The notes beneath the pieces were generated by a model. It made no database searches. It saw only the letters and a program-made list of their open reading frames with translations, and was not told the origin of the DNA. A program made the position numbers and the translations under genes. Positions 39,626-47,595 of a stretch of 64,000 nt of DNA are shown one piece after another. The stretch's first letter is position 1, and each line of letters begins with the position of its first letter. The DNA comes from a virus. Location: the IMG/VR virus record IMGVR_UViG_3300041409_000348, positions 39,564 through 103,563 of that record, one strand, 5' to 3'.

Positions 39626-40765
39626 TTGACGTACACCGTCCCGAACGCGAGTCAGGTGATGACCTGCACGCCCAGCGGCGGGGATGTGCGGTGGCTCGGC
39701 GCGATCGGCCACGTCCAGGACCTTACTTACGGGTTCATATACCCGGGTGGCTGCGACCAGATGACGTGCACGCTCGACCAGCCCGCCACGTGGCGCTCCT
39801 CGGCGATGAACCCCGGGCGCTCCGTGTCGGTGTTCCGCGGCGGGCATCAGGTCTGGTTCGGGAAAATGGACGAGCCCGTGCCGACTACCTCCGGTTGGAC
39901 CCTGACCGCGGAAGGCGCCGGCAACTTCGGCCAGGACTTCGTGGCCCAGTACACGTCCACGTGGCCGACGTCGATCCCCGACCAGCCCATCAACAACGCG
40001 ATCACCCGGGGCCTGCAATGGGCAAATCCGGGCGTGGGCACGCCGTCGGGGATGTGGCTGGGGCAGGAAGTCGACCCGGGCGCGCAGGCGATCTCCGACC
40101 TGCTGAACCTGCTCTGCACCCGCGGCGGCCTCGGCTGGTACGTGTCCTCCCAGCCGGGCGGGCTGCCGGGCAATGACCTGTCGGTGGCGGCGCTGCCGAC
40201 AACAGTGAACCGGCTGCTGGTGTGCAGCTCGCCTGTCCCGAGGACGCTCGGCGGGGACATCAACACCATCTGGATCCGGTACGAGTCGGCGGCCGACAAC
40301 GCCACCACCGGGGCGGCGGCCACGTATGCGCTGACGTCGGTGACGAACGCGGCGTCGGTGACCGCGCACGGGAAGATGGAAACCTACCTGGACCTGTCGT
40401 CGGCCGGGGTGCTGACCTCTACGGCGGCGAACGCGGTCGGGAATTTCGTTTTGGGCATCTATCAGCGCGCCAGTTTCGCGGGACCGTTCACCGTCCAGCC
40501 GGGGCAGTTGCTGAACACGGGCGGGCAGGCTGTTGACCTCGGCACCGAGCAGGCCGGGACGGTGTGCCGCCTCCTCCTGTCCGACTTCGGGTACGGCGGC
40601 GAGGTCAATCTGGCGGCCCCCCTGACGTTCATCGTCGGGGCCTACAGCTACGACGATCAGACCGAGACGGCGACCGTGACCCCTTATCAATCGCTAGATA
40701 CCAGTTTGTCCGGTTTGCTCTCCGCGCAGAGCACCATCCTGACCCCGATCACCGTGGCGACCTGA
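39626..40765 (+). CDS. minor tail / tail-associated protein
   Basis: 379 residues from TTG 39626 with GGGGGG upstream. DVRWLGAIGHVQDLTYGFIYPGGCDQMTCTLDQP, SVFRGGHQVWFGKMDEP and WTLTAEGAGNFGQDF match the pattern of siphovirus proteins encoded after Dit, which form the baseplate hub. The first 40 codons carry unusual A/T-ending codons (CTT ACT TAC; ATA TAC), on the other flank of the HNH cassette. Confidence 0.75.
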   Translation: MTYTVPNASQVMTCTPSGGDVRWLGAIGHVQDLTYGFIYPGGCDQMTCTLDQPATWRSSAMNPGRSVSVFRGGHQVWFGKMDEPVPTTSGWTLTAEGAGNFGQDFVAQYTSTWPTSIPDQPINNAITRGLQWANPGVGTPSGMWLGQEVDPGAQAISDLLNLLCTRGGLGWYVSSQPGGLPGNDLSVAALPTTVNRLLVCSSPVPRTLGGDINTIWIRYESAADNATTGAAATYALTSVTNAASVTAHGKMETYLDLSSAGVLTSTAANAVGNFVLGIYQRASFAGPFTVQPGQLLNTGGQAVDLGTEQAGTVCRLLLSDFGYGGEVNLAAPLTFIVGAYSYDDQTETATVTPYQSLDTSLSGLLSAQSTILTPITVAT

Positions 40766-40775
40766 GCGGAGGACC

Positions 40776-41369
40776 ATGCGCAGTGCAATGACCGTCCTGC
40801 TGGCTTTCGGTGCCGACCTGGCGTGGAACCTCGCGGGAGCGTTCTGGGGGTTCAGCCTCCTGGCGCTGCTGGTCGTGTGGGTCGCGCTGCATCAGCTGCA
40901 TGTCACCACGGCGAACACGTCGAAGACGGTCGCGGTGGAGCAGCGGCTGAATGCGACTGTGGCCGCGACCGCGCCGGCGGTGAACCTGGTGGCCAACGGC
41001 GGCACCATCGGCGGGGACGTGACTGTGCAGGGTAACCAGACCTTCCAGGGAGACGTGCACGTTGATGGCTCGCTGTTCGGGACCGGCGGGACGCTCAGCA
41101 TCGGGGATACGGCGCGCTTCAACGCGACGGGTAACGGCCCGTCTGGCGGTAACACGTTCCTGGGGCTGACCAACTCGCAGGCGACGTTCCTGGCCTCCAT
41201 CAACACTGCTGGTGGCGTGACCCCGCCGTCCACGAGCTGGGGTGGTGGCGCGGGTTGCTCCCTGACGACCGGCAACTTCAACACCAACGCCCTGTCCGGC
41301 CTGAACCAGCTGGAAGACGCCATCAACGAGCTCATCACCGCGCTCGTCGCCATGAACCTCCTGACCTGA
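40776..41369 (+). CDS. tail protein with N-terminal TM helix and beta-helix-like part
   Basis: 197 residues. A hydrophobic helix (about 15-40) is followed by NGGTIGGDVTVQGNQTFQGDVHVDGSLFG, a repeating strand-turn pattern typical of short beta-helices in phage fibres. The C-terminus is helical. Confidence 0.65.
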   Translation: MRSAMTVLLAFGADLAWNLAGAFWGFSLLALLVVWVALHQLHVTTANTSKTVAVEQRLNATVAATAPAVNLVANGGTIGGDVTVQGNQTFQGDVHVDGSLFGTGGTLSIGDTARFNATGNGPSGGNTFLGLTNSQATFLASINTAGGVTPPSTSWGGGAGCSLTTGNFNTNALSGLNQLEDAINELITALVAMNLLT

Positions 41370-41425
41370 GCGCCTTCCCGCCCGCTCATCTGCCATCGCC
41401 CCCAATGCCCGGAGAGGTCTCCCGC

Positions 41426-41692
41426 ATGCCCGCAACACACCGCTATACGCACAGCAAGGGGCTCGGTGAGCATCACGCCGCCGAGGCTGGCCGCGAACTT
41501 CCCGGCGAGATGCGCGACCTGGACATGGCCCCCGGTACCGAGGTTGAGCACGGTGCCACCGACGAGGACACCGGGGCGCTGATCGTGGCGTGGGAAGACT
41601 CGTCCGGCATCATCCGGCACACGGCGATCCACCCGGATTTCTTCGACGAGCACTTCGAGGCACTCGTGCCCGGAACACCGGAAGGGGCCTGA
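41426..41692 (+). CDS. small acidic protein
   Basis: 88 residues from ATG 41426 (GGAGAGG upstream). HRYTHSKGLGEHHAAEAGREL and VAWEDSSGIIRHTAIHPDFFDEHFEAL. His-rich and acidic; unknown function. Followed by the next gene after 3 nt. Confidence 0.6.
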   Translation: MPATHRYTHSKGLGEHHAAEAGRELPGEMRDLDMAPGTEVEHGATDEDTGALIVAWEDSSGIIRHTAIHPDFFDEHFEALVPGTPEGA

Positions 41693-41695
41693 CCC

Positions 41696-42139
41696 ATGGC
41701 GCTCTCAGCAGGCCAGCTCATGGAGTACGCCGAGAAGGAAGCCCTCAACGCGGTCACCCTGAACCTGCAGTCCCCGACTGCCGCCACCACCTACCTGGCG
41801 CTGATCACCGCCGCGCCGGCGTCGGGTGCGGACCTGACGATGGCGGCGGAGACGGAGTTTTCCACCTCCGACGGGTACGCGCGGCAGCCCCTCGCCGTCA
41901 CCACCGGCTGGACCGGGCCGTCCTCGGCGTCCCCGTCGGTGATCTCCAACGCGCTGACCCTCACGTTCGGGCCGATCACGACCGCCGGGCCGGGTACGTG
42001 CACGTGGGCGATGCTCACCGACGCCGTGTCCGGCTCGACGTCGCACTGCATCATCTCGTACCTGCTGGCCAACCCCCGCACCCCTCTCGTCGGGGACAGC
42101 CTGACGGCGGCCGGCGGGGCGTTCACCTGCACGGTCTAG
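41696..42139 (+). CDS. minor tail protein (beta-rich)
   Basis: 147 residues. MEYAEKEALNAVTLNLQSPTAATTYLALITAAPASG and EFSTSDGYARQPLAVTTG follow the pattern of small actinophage tail proteins containing a short beta-sandwich. Located among fibre genes. Confidence 0.65.
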   Translation: MALSAGQLMEYAEKEALNAVTLNLQSPTAATTYLALITAAPASGADLTMAAETEFSTSDGYARQPLAVTTGWTGPSSASPSVISNALTLTFGPITTAGPGTCTWAMLTDAVSGSTSHCIISYLLANPRTPLVGDSLTAAGGAFTCTV

Positions 42140-42161
42140 GTCCGCAAAGGAGTCACGAGCC

Positions 42162-42470
42162 GTGGCCGTTCACCTGCTTGAGCCGGTCGCGCCGACCCTG
42201 AACGTCCCGCGCATGCACCCGTGCGCGGCGCGGCCGGACGAGACAGGCCGGGACTGCGGCGCGACCCCCGCATGGCTGTACCGGCGGGTCTGCGCCCACG
42301 GCCACATCCGGGACGTGTGGCTGTGCAACACGCATGAAGCCCTCGTGTCCCAGACCGGGGGAGCGTCCTGCCGGGACTGCATGGGCCTGGGCCGGTGGGC
42401 GCACCGCTGCCCCGTCGCGCTGGTGAAAGACCCGGAAGCGGCGGCCCTGATCCGCGCCGGGAGAACCTGA
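42162..42470 (+). CDS. zinc-binding small protein
   Basis: 102 residues, GTG start after AAAGGAG. Cys/His arrangement HPCAARPDETGRDCG ... CAHGHIRDVWLCNTHE ... CRDCMGLGRWAHRC suggests two zinc sites. Function unknown. Confidence 0.6.
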   Translation: MAVHLLEPVAPTLNVPRMHPCAARPDETGRDCGATPAWLYRRVCAHGHIRDVWLCNTHEALVSQTGGASCRDCMGLGRWAHRCPVALVKDPEAAALIRAGRT

Positions 42471-42495
42471 CACCCGGGGGGCGGTGCGCTGAGCC

Positions 42496-45252
42496 GTGAC
42501 CTTCAGCGTCGTCCAGACCAAGAGCGGCAGCACAACCGGCGCGACGACAGTCACCGTCACCCTCAGCTCGGCGACGACCGCCGGGAACTGCCTGATCGCC
42601 TGCGTCTACGCGGGCGCGACGACGATCACCGGGGTCAAGCTCGGCGGGGTAGCCGGTAACTGGGCGTCGCAGAAAAGCCTGGAAACAGCCACGACGGGCA
42701 CCGTGGCGATCTGGGCGGACCCGAACTGCGCCGGCGGCCAGACGTCGATCGTGGTCACGCAAGGCACGTCGGCGCAGATGAGCGTGTTCGTCTACGAGGT
42801 GTCCGGGGTCGCGACGTCCTCGATCCTGGACGTGTCCCAGTCCAACGGGCCCGCGGTCACCACCAGCTCGTGGACGTCGAACGCGACCGCCACCAGCACG
42901 CAGGCGTCTGAACTGCGGATTGGTGTTGTCGGCGGGTTCAACAACAACGGCGCGGTGTCCACCACGCTCACCGGGCCGTCGTCGCCGTGGACCAACGAAA
43001 CCCAGGTCACCGCCCAGACCGGCGTGTTCCTGCTCACCGGCTTCCAGATCGCCACGACGACCGGCACGGCGACCTATAACGGCACGTCGAACATCTCCGG
43101 CACGAACAACGCCTACGTCGCGTGTGTGGCGACGTTCAAGTCCGGGGCCACCACCTGGGTCCTGACCGGGACCGCGACGTCCGCGAGCAGCAGCACCGGG
43201 GCGCTGGCGTGGACCGCCGCGCTCGCGGGCACAGCCACCTCGGCGAGCACGACCACCGGGGCGCTGGCGTGGCAGGCCGCGCTCACGGGCAGCGCGGACA
43301 GCACCGCCACCGAGGCCACGGCCGGAGCCTTCACCCAGGCGATGGCGGTCACGGGGACCGCCGCGTCGGTCTCGGCCGCGTCCGGGGCGCTCGCCCAGCA
43401 GATGGCGACGGCCGGTACCGCCGCGTCGTCCAGCACGACCGCGGGTGCGCTCGCGTGGCTGGCACCTATCACCGGCACTGCGGCCTCCACGTCGTCCACC
43501 ACAGGTGCTCTGGCGTGGCATGCGGCCATCGCCGGGGGCGCCACCTCCGCATCGTCCACTACGGGTGCGCTCGCCTGGACCGCCACTCTCACAGGCACGG
43601 CAACCTCCGCGACCGCGACCGCCGGGGCGCTCGCCTGGCATGCGGTCATCACGGGTACCGCGACCACGGCCAGCACCACCACCGGGGCGCTGGCGTGGCT
43701 GGCAACCCTCGCGGGCACGGCCACCTCCGGCACAGCCACGGCCGGGGCGCTCGCGCAGGCCATGGCCATCACCGGCCCCGCTGTATCGGCGTCCTCGGCT
43801 GCGGGAACGTTCACGCAGAAGATGGCCGTCACCGGGACGGCCACATCGCCCAGCGCCACCACGGGCGCGCTGGCGTGGACAGCCACCCTCGCAGGCACGG
43901 CCGCCTCCGCGAGCTCCACGACGGGCGCGCTGGCGTGGCTGGCACCCATCACCGGCACCGCCGTATCGGCGTCGTCGTCTGCCGGTGCGCTTGCGTGGAT
44001 CGCCACCCTCGCCGGGACTGCGGCTAACGTCTCGTCGTCCGCTGGCGCGGTCATCGACATTCCCGGGCTCGCCGGATCCGCGGCGTCCGTCTCCGCCACG
44101 ACCGGGGCTCTCGCCCAGGCGATGGCCGTCACCGGCACGGCTGCCTCCGCGAGCTCCACCACGGGCGCGCTGGCGTGGCATGCGGCGCTCACCGGCACCG
44201 CGACGTCCGCGAGCACGACTGCGGGAACGTTCACGCAGACGATGGCCCTCACCGGGTCCGGGACCACCGTCTCGGCCGCGGCGGGCAAACTCGCGTGGAC
44301 CGCGGTCATCACCGGGTCTGCGGCATCGCTGTCGTCGAGCGCGGGCACGCTCGCCTGGCACGCACCCATCACCGGGACAGCCACCTCAGCGTCCAGCACC
44401 ACCGGGGCGCTCGCCTGGCACGCGGCGCTGGTCGGCACCGCATCGTCCGCAACGTCCACGGCGGGTGCGCTCAGTGCGGGCGCGGCCTTCGCAGGCACGG
44501 CGGCCTCCGTCTCCGCGACGGCTGGAACGTTCACGCAGGCGATGGCGCTGGCCGGGACCGGAACCACGGTCACGTCCGCCACAGGCGCGCTCGCGTGGAC
44601 CGCGGTCATCGCGGGCACTGCTGCCAGCGCTTCCGTCACGGCTGGCACGCTCGCCTGGCACGCCACGATCGCCGGGGCCGCAGCGTCGCTGTCCTCGACC
44701 GCAGGTGCCCTCGCATGGCACGCCACCATCACCGGTACGGCAACGTCCGGGACGGCTACGGCTGGAACGTTCACCCAGACCGCGGCCATGTTCGGGACCG
44801 CCACCTCGGCATCCGTCACTGCCGGGGCGCTGGCTCAGGCCATGGCCGCCGCCGGGACCGCTGTCACCGTCACCACCGCGGCAGGCACGTTCACGTGGAC
44901 CGCGGCGCTCACCGGGACCGCGACCTCGGCCACGGGCACCACCGGGCGGTTCACGGCACGGATGGCCATCGGCGGGACCTCGGTCACCGTCAGCTTCGCC
45001 GCCGGGGACATGCTCGCCGGGATCTTCCTCGCCGGGTCCGCTGTCACGGTCAGTGTTACGGCCGGGTCGTTCACGGTCACGTTCCTGGTCATGTCATGCG
45101 GCGGGATCGTGCCGTCCGTCCGCGCCGGGGTCATTGTCACGCCACTGGCCGTAGGGGGGATCGTCACGCAGGCCAGGGCGGGGCATGTCACCGCCGAACT
45201 CGTCGCGGCGGGTGCCGGGACGGAAGTGCAGGCCGGCGGGGTCCGCGTCTAG
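42496..45252 (+). CDS. tail fibre-like protein with about 32 twenty-residue repeats
   Basis: 918 residues, GTG start. The first 215 residues form a beta domain (FSVVQTKSGSTTGATTVTV, GNCLIACVYAGATTITGV). From about residue 220 to 865 a 20-residue unit repeats: roughly [LIV]-[TA]-G-T-A-T-S-A-S-x-T-T-G-A-L-A-W-x-A-x, with TFTQ or ALAQ variants. The Ala/Thr/Ser composition and the strict period suggest a long beta-solenoid or stacked fibre. The C-terminal 50 residues are distinct. Last large structural gene, so probably host-contacting. Confidence 0.75.
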   Translation: MTFSVVQTKSGSTTGATTVTVTLSSATTAGNCLIACVYAGATTITGVKLGGVAGNWASQKSLETATTGTVAIWADPNCAGGQTSIVVTQGTSAQMSVFVYEVSGVATSSILDVSQSNGPAVTTSSWTSNATATSTQASELRIGVVGGFNNNGAVSTTLTGPSSPWTNETQVTAQTGVFLLTGFQIATTTGTATYNGTSNISGTNNAYVACVATFKSGATTWVLTGTATSASSSTGALAWTAALAGTATSASTTTGALAWQAALTGSADSTATEATAGAFTQAMAVTGTAASVSAASGALAQQMATAGTAASSSTTAGALAWLAPITGTAASTSSTTGALAWHAAIAGGATSASSTTGALAWTATLTGTATSATATAGALAWHAVITGTATTASTTTGALAWLATLAGTATSGTATAGALAQAMAITGPAVSASSAAGTFTQKMAVTGTATSPSATTGALAWTATLAGTAASASSTTGALAWLAPITGTAVSASSSAGALAWIATLAGTAANVSSSAGAVIDIPGLAGSAASVSATTGALAQAMAVTGTAASASSTTGALAWHAALTGTATSASTTAGTFTQTMALTGSGTTVSAAAGKLAWTAVITGSAASLSSSAGTLAWHAPITGTATSASSTTGALAWHAALVGTASSATSTAGALSAGAAFAGTAASVSATAGTFTQAMALAGTGTTVTSATGALAWTAVIAGTAASASVTAGTLAWHATIAGAAASLSSTAGALAWHATITGTATSGTATAGTFTQTAAMFGTATSASVTAGALAQAMAAAGTAVTVTTAAGTFTWTAALTGTATSATGTTGRFTARMAIGGTSVTVSFAAGDMLAGIFLAGSAVTVSVTAGSFTVTFLVMSCGGIVPSVRAGVIVTPLAVGGIVTQARAGHVTAELVAAGAGTEVQAGGVRV
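43155..45085 (+). repeat. about 32 tandem 60-bp coding repeats
   Basis: In-frame 60-bp units encoding the 20-residue repeat above. Units differ by many synonymous and some coding changes, so the array is old or selected at protein level rather than a recent DNA expansion. Confidence 0.8.
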
Positions 45253-45387
45253 CGGGGGCTTGCGGGAGATCCGCCACCGGCGGCACTCGCACCGGGGCGC
45301 GGCACAGTCAGAGCCCCGCCTGTAGTGGTGGTGGGCTTCGCGGGAATGCCCGCACCGGCAGCCGCGCGTCCGTAGCCATCTGATCAC
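45094..45387 (-). CDS. antisense Cys/His-rich small protein
   Basis: 97 residues from GTG 45387; TAGGGT lies 7 nt upstream. The N-terminal 40 residues (CRCGHSREAHHHYRRGSDCAAPRCECRRW) form a recognisable actinobacterial zinc-binding pattern. The frame runs 158 nt into the opposite fibre gene, so the C-terminal half may be weakly constrained. Confidence 0.6.
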   Translation of the reverse strand: MIRWLRTRGCRCGHSREAHHHYRRGSDCAAPRCECRRWRISRKPPLDADPAGLHFRPGTRRDEFGGDMPRPGLRDDPPYGQWRDNDPGADGRHDPAA

Positions 45388-45394
45388 GTGGGGC

Positions 45395-45400
45395 ACCCTA
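45395..45400 (-). promoter_or_regulatory. leaderless -10 box (TAGGGT) for the 45387 gene
   Basis: Minus-strand TAGGGT, 7 nt, GTG. Confidence 0.45.
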
Positions 45401-45428
45401 GCCAAGGACAACAGAAGGCGGCGAACCG

Positions 45429-45764
45429 ATGGGCCTCGCCCGTATCTGCGCCACCGACCCCGTAAGGAACGTCCTCATCACGATCCTCACCCTCGAACAG
45501 GACGACGGCACACCGGTCGATCCGGTCACCGCCAGCCTGCCCGTCATGGTCGCGTTCGTGCCCGTCGGCGGCTCCCCCGACGGGGCCGCGTGGCTCGCGG
45601 CGGACTGGATAGCGGCGGCCGACGGGACGTTCCGGGCCCGATGCCAGGTCGGGTCAGCGGCCACCGGGCAGCTCGCGACGGGGTTCTTCCAGCCGTACGT
45701 GCAGGTGGTCAACGGCGGGGAGACCATCACCGTGCCGGCGGCCGACGTGCTCGAATCCTATTGA
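45429..45764 (+). CDS. small minor tail protein
   Basis: 111 residues, ATG start. VRNVLITILTLEQDDGTPVDP, VMVAFVPVGGSPDGAAW, FQPYVQVVNGGETITVPA: a beta-sandwich pattern found at the end of actinophage tail operons. Its end overlaps the antisense gene at 45727. Confidence 0.65.
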   Translation: MGLARICATDPVRNVLITILTLEQDDGTPVDPVTASLPVMVAFVPVGGSPDGAAWLAADWIAAADGTFRARCQVGSAATGQLATGFFQPYVQVVNGGETITVPAADVLESY

Positions 45765-45978
45765 GCGGCACCCTGCGGCGGTCCGGGCGGTGGCGGGGGC
45801 AGTAGTCCTTGCGGCGTCCCGTCTCATCGTCCGGGCAGTTCACCAGCCACCCGCGCTGCTTGAGGATCTTGCGGAGTTGCGTGGCCGTGCCCACCTCGAA
45901 GACGTCCGTGCGTCCCCGCGAGGGACACGAGGGGCCGTCACACAGCACCGTCCACACGGTGTGGCTGGTAACGCTCAC
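45727..45978 (-). CDS. antisense small zinc-ribbon-like protein
   Basis: 83 residues from GTG 45978, overlapping the upstream stop. CDGPSCPSRGRTDVF ... CPDDETGRRKDYCPRH gives four Cys in ribbon spacing; the centre (ATQLRKILKQRGWLV) is helical. Third gene of the antisense unit under the paired-operator promoter at 46362-46404. Confidence 0.65.
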   Translation of the reverse strand: MSVTSHTVWTVLCDGPSCPSRGRTDVFEVGTATQLRKILKQRGWLVNCPDDETGRRKDYCPRHRPDRRRVPLNRIRARRPPAR

Positions 45979-46145
45979 GCCTCGCTTCCCTCGCGGTTCT
46001 CGTGGCGTTCGCGGTACTCGGCCAGCGCCTCGTTGAGGATGACCTTGAGGTCTACGTCCCGCCGCTCGGCCTCGGCCCGCACCCATGCCGAATCCTCGGC
46101 CGGCGGGTGCCAGCCGAGCATCGGCGTCTTGTGCTGGTTAGGCAT
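45975..46145 (-). CDS. antisense small helical protein
   Basis: 56 residues: MPNQHKTPMLGWHPPAED, then SAWVRAEAERRDVDLKVILNEALAEYRER, a strand-poor but RHH-like helix pair (DVDLKVILNEAL). Overlaps both neighbours. Confidence 0.6.
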   Translation of the reverse strand: MPNQHKTPMLGWHPPAEDSAWVRAEAERRDVDLKVILNEALAEYRERHENREGSEA

Positions 46146-46344
46146 CGTCGTCGGTCTCGGTGAACACTGCCGTACGGGCTGCGGTTGATTCCCGTGGCCA
46201 CTCGAACTCGCCCTTGTGGCCGTTCATGGTGAACCAGATCGACTTGCCGGACTTGCTGGTGCGGATGGCGGTGACGGTCCCGCCGACGAGCCGGTCGCCG
46301 ATCTTGACTTCGGTGGTGGGGACGAATTTTGCGTCCAGTGCCAT
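46138..46344 (-). CDS. antisense small beta-rich protein
   Basis: 68 residues from ATG 46344. KFVPTTEVKIGDRLVGGTVTAIRTSKSGKSIWFTMNGHKGEFEW is an SH3/OB-like small beta barrel pattern. First gene after the operator; leader GAGGGAGCAC matches that of the 22890 gene. Confidence 0.65.
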   Translation of the reverse strand: MALDAKFVPTTEVKIGDRLVGGTVTAIRTSKSGKSIWFTMNGHKGEFEWPRESTAARTAVFTETDDDA

Positions 46345-46361
46345 CGCGTGCTCCCTCACTA

Positions 46362-46404
46362 GGTGGTTAGCACCAGCTTAACCCAGGTGGTTAGCACCTG
46401 TCAA
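46362..46404 (-). promoter_or_regulatory. consensus promoter with two 13-bp operators
   Basis: Minus strand: TTGACA (46399-46404), 18-bp spacer, TAAGCT (46375-46380). Two copies of GGTGCTAACCACC at 46386-46398 (in the spacer) and 46362-46374 (just after the -10). One base longer than the operator at 22909/22930 but otherwise the same, and placed the same way. Likely one repressor controls both. Confidence 0.75.
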
Positions 46405-46428
46405 CACACTTTCCAGGGGTTCACTGAG

Positions 46429-47088
46429 TTGCCGGACGCACCACCACCACCGCCCAAACTGATCCGCTTTCCTGCACTCACCGCCTCCGTCCTCGCCGCT
46501 ATCACCACCGCTGTCCTCGGCTCGTTCATCGGCACCGCCGGGACGCTCGCCGGGGCTGGGCTCGCCTCAGCTGTCGGGGGAGTGGCGACCGCCCTGTACG
46601 AGCGGGGCATCGAGCGGGCGGCGGCGAGAGCACGCACCAGGCGCACCGGGCGGCCCCCGTCACCGCAGGCGCGGGGCAGGAAACTGGCCAGCCGCAAAAT
46701 CATCGTCCGCTCGGCCGCCACCGCCGCGGGGATAGCCGTGGTGACCCTCGGCGTGCTCACCGCCGCCGAGTACGCGGCCGGGCGTCCCGTCTCCGCCATC
46801 GTGCAGGGCACCCACGGGACGGGGCTGTCGGTGACCGGCGGGGGAAACGCCCCGCAGCCGGCCCCGGCACCCGCGAGGACGGGGGCCGCCCCCTCAGTGA
46901 CCCCCGCGCCCTCGTCCATGACTACAGCGCCACCGGGCACGGTCATGTCACCCACCCCCTCGGCCACCTTCACCGTGACGCCCACGGCGAGCCCCACGGC
47001 CGCACCTGCGATCAGCGACCCCGCACTCATCCCATCCACGTCCGCGACGCCGATCCCGTCCGCCACCCCAGGGGAGACGCCGCCGTGA
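46429..47088 (+). CDS. membrane protein with Pro/Thr-rich exterior
   Basis: 219 residues from TTG 46429; upstream in-frame codons overlap the promoter and are unlikely. Hydrophobic helices near 18-65, a basic segment (RAAARARTRRTGRP), another helix near 95-115, then a long Pro/Thr/Ser stretch. No catalytic motif. Start of the block leading to lysis. Confidence 0.55.
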   Translation: MPDAPPPPPKLIRFPALTASVLAAITTAVLGSFIGTAGTLAGAGLASAVGGVATALYERGIERAAARARTRRTGRPPSPQARGRKLASRKIIVRSAATAAGIAVVTLGVLTAAEYAAGRPVSAIVQGTHGTGLSVTGGGNAPQPAPAPARTGAAPSVTPAPSSMTTAPPGTVMSPTPSATFTVTPTASPTAAPAISDPALIPSTSATPIPSATPGETPP

Positions 47089-47417
47089 GCTGGCTGCTGC
47101 ACGTCCTCGGCCTCGACTCGCCATCCGGGCCCGCCTACCTCGCGTGGAGCGGGGCGGGAGGGGATCTGGGCGAGCTCGCGATTGTCGGCGCGCTGCTCGC
47201 GATCGTCCGCAAGCACAACTGTGCAGTAGGCCGCTGCTGGCGGATCGGCCGCCACAAGGTGCCCGGCACGGACCACCTCTGCTGCGCGAAGCACACCCCC
47301 GGCGGAGCACCGACCCACGCGCACATCCTCGCCCTGCACCGGCAGCACACAGCGCGTCTCACCGCGCCCGGCGCACCCAGCGAACGCCTGTACGACCACA
47401 AACGCGACGGCCTCTGA
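47085..47417 (+). CDS. small membrane/zinc protein
   Basis: 110 residues, GTG overlapping the previous stop. Short hydrophobic helix (DLGELAIVGALLAIV), then CAVGRCWRIGRHKVPGTDHLCCAKH, a probable zinc site. Seen near lysis genes of related phages; function unknown. Confidence 0.6.
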   Translation: MSWLLHVLGLDSPSGPAYLAWSGAGGDLGELAIVGALLAIVRKHNCAVGRCWRIGRHKVPGTDHLCCAKHTPGGAPTHAHILALHRQHTARLTAPGAPSERLYDHKRDGL

Positions 47418-47484
47418 CCGTAAGGCGCCCTAGCGCACCGCCCGCCCTCCGGAGCCGGCGGTAATCGCATCGACAGGGGAGCCC

Positions 47485-47595
47485 ATGCACTGGTGCTGGA
47501 ACTGCGGTCGTTACGGGCCGCCATCGCGTGTCAAAGGCTGGTGCCAGTCCTGCCTAAAAGCATGGCGGCCCGCCGTCAAGGAGGCCATCCGATGA
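47485..47595 (+). CDS. 36-residue zinc-ribbon peptide
   Basis: MHWCWNCGRYGPPSRVKGW then CQSCLKAW: two CxxC pairs. ATG after GGGGA; its TGA overlaps the lysin ATG, so it may couple lysin translation. Confidence 0.45.
   Translation: MHWCWNCGRYGPPSRVKGWCQSCLKAWRPAVKEAIR

Noticed and set aside
43155-45085. 60-bp tandem repeats as CRISPR-like or mobile repeats
   Set aside because: Units are contiguous, in frame and protein-coding with synonymous variation; there are no spacers and no cas genes.
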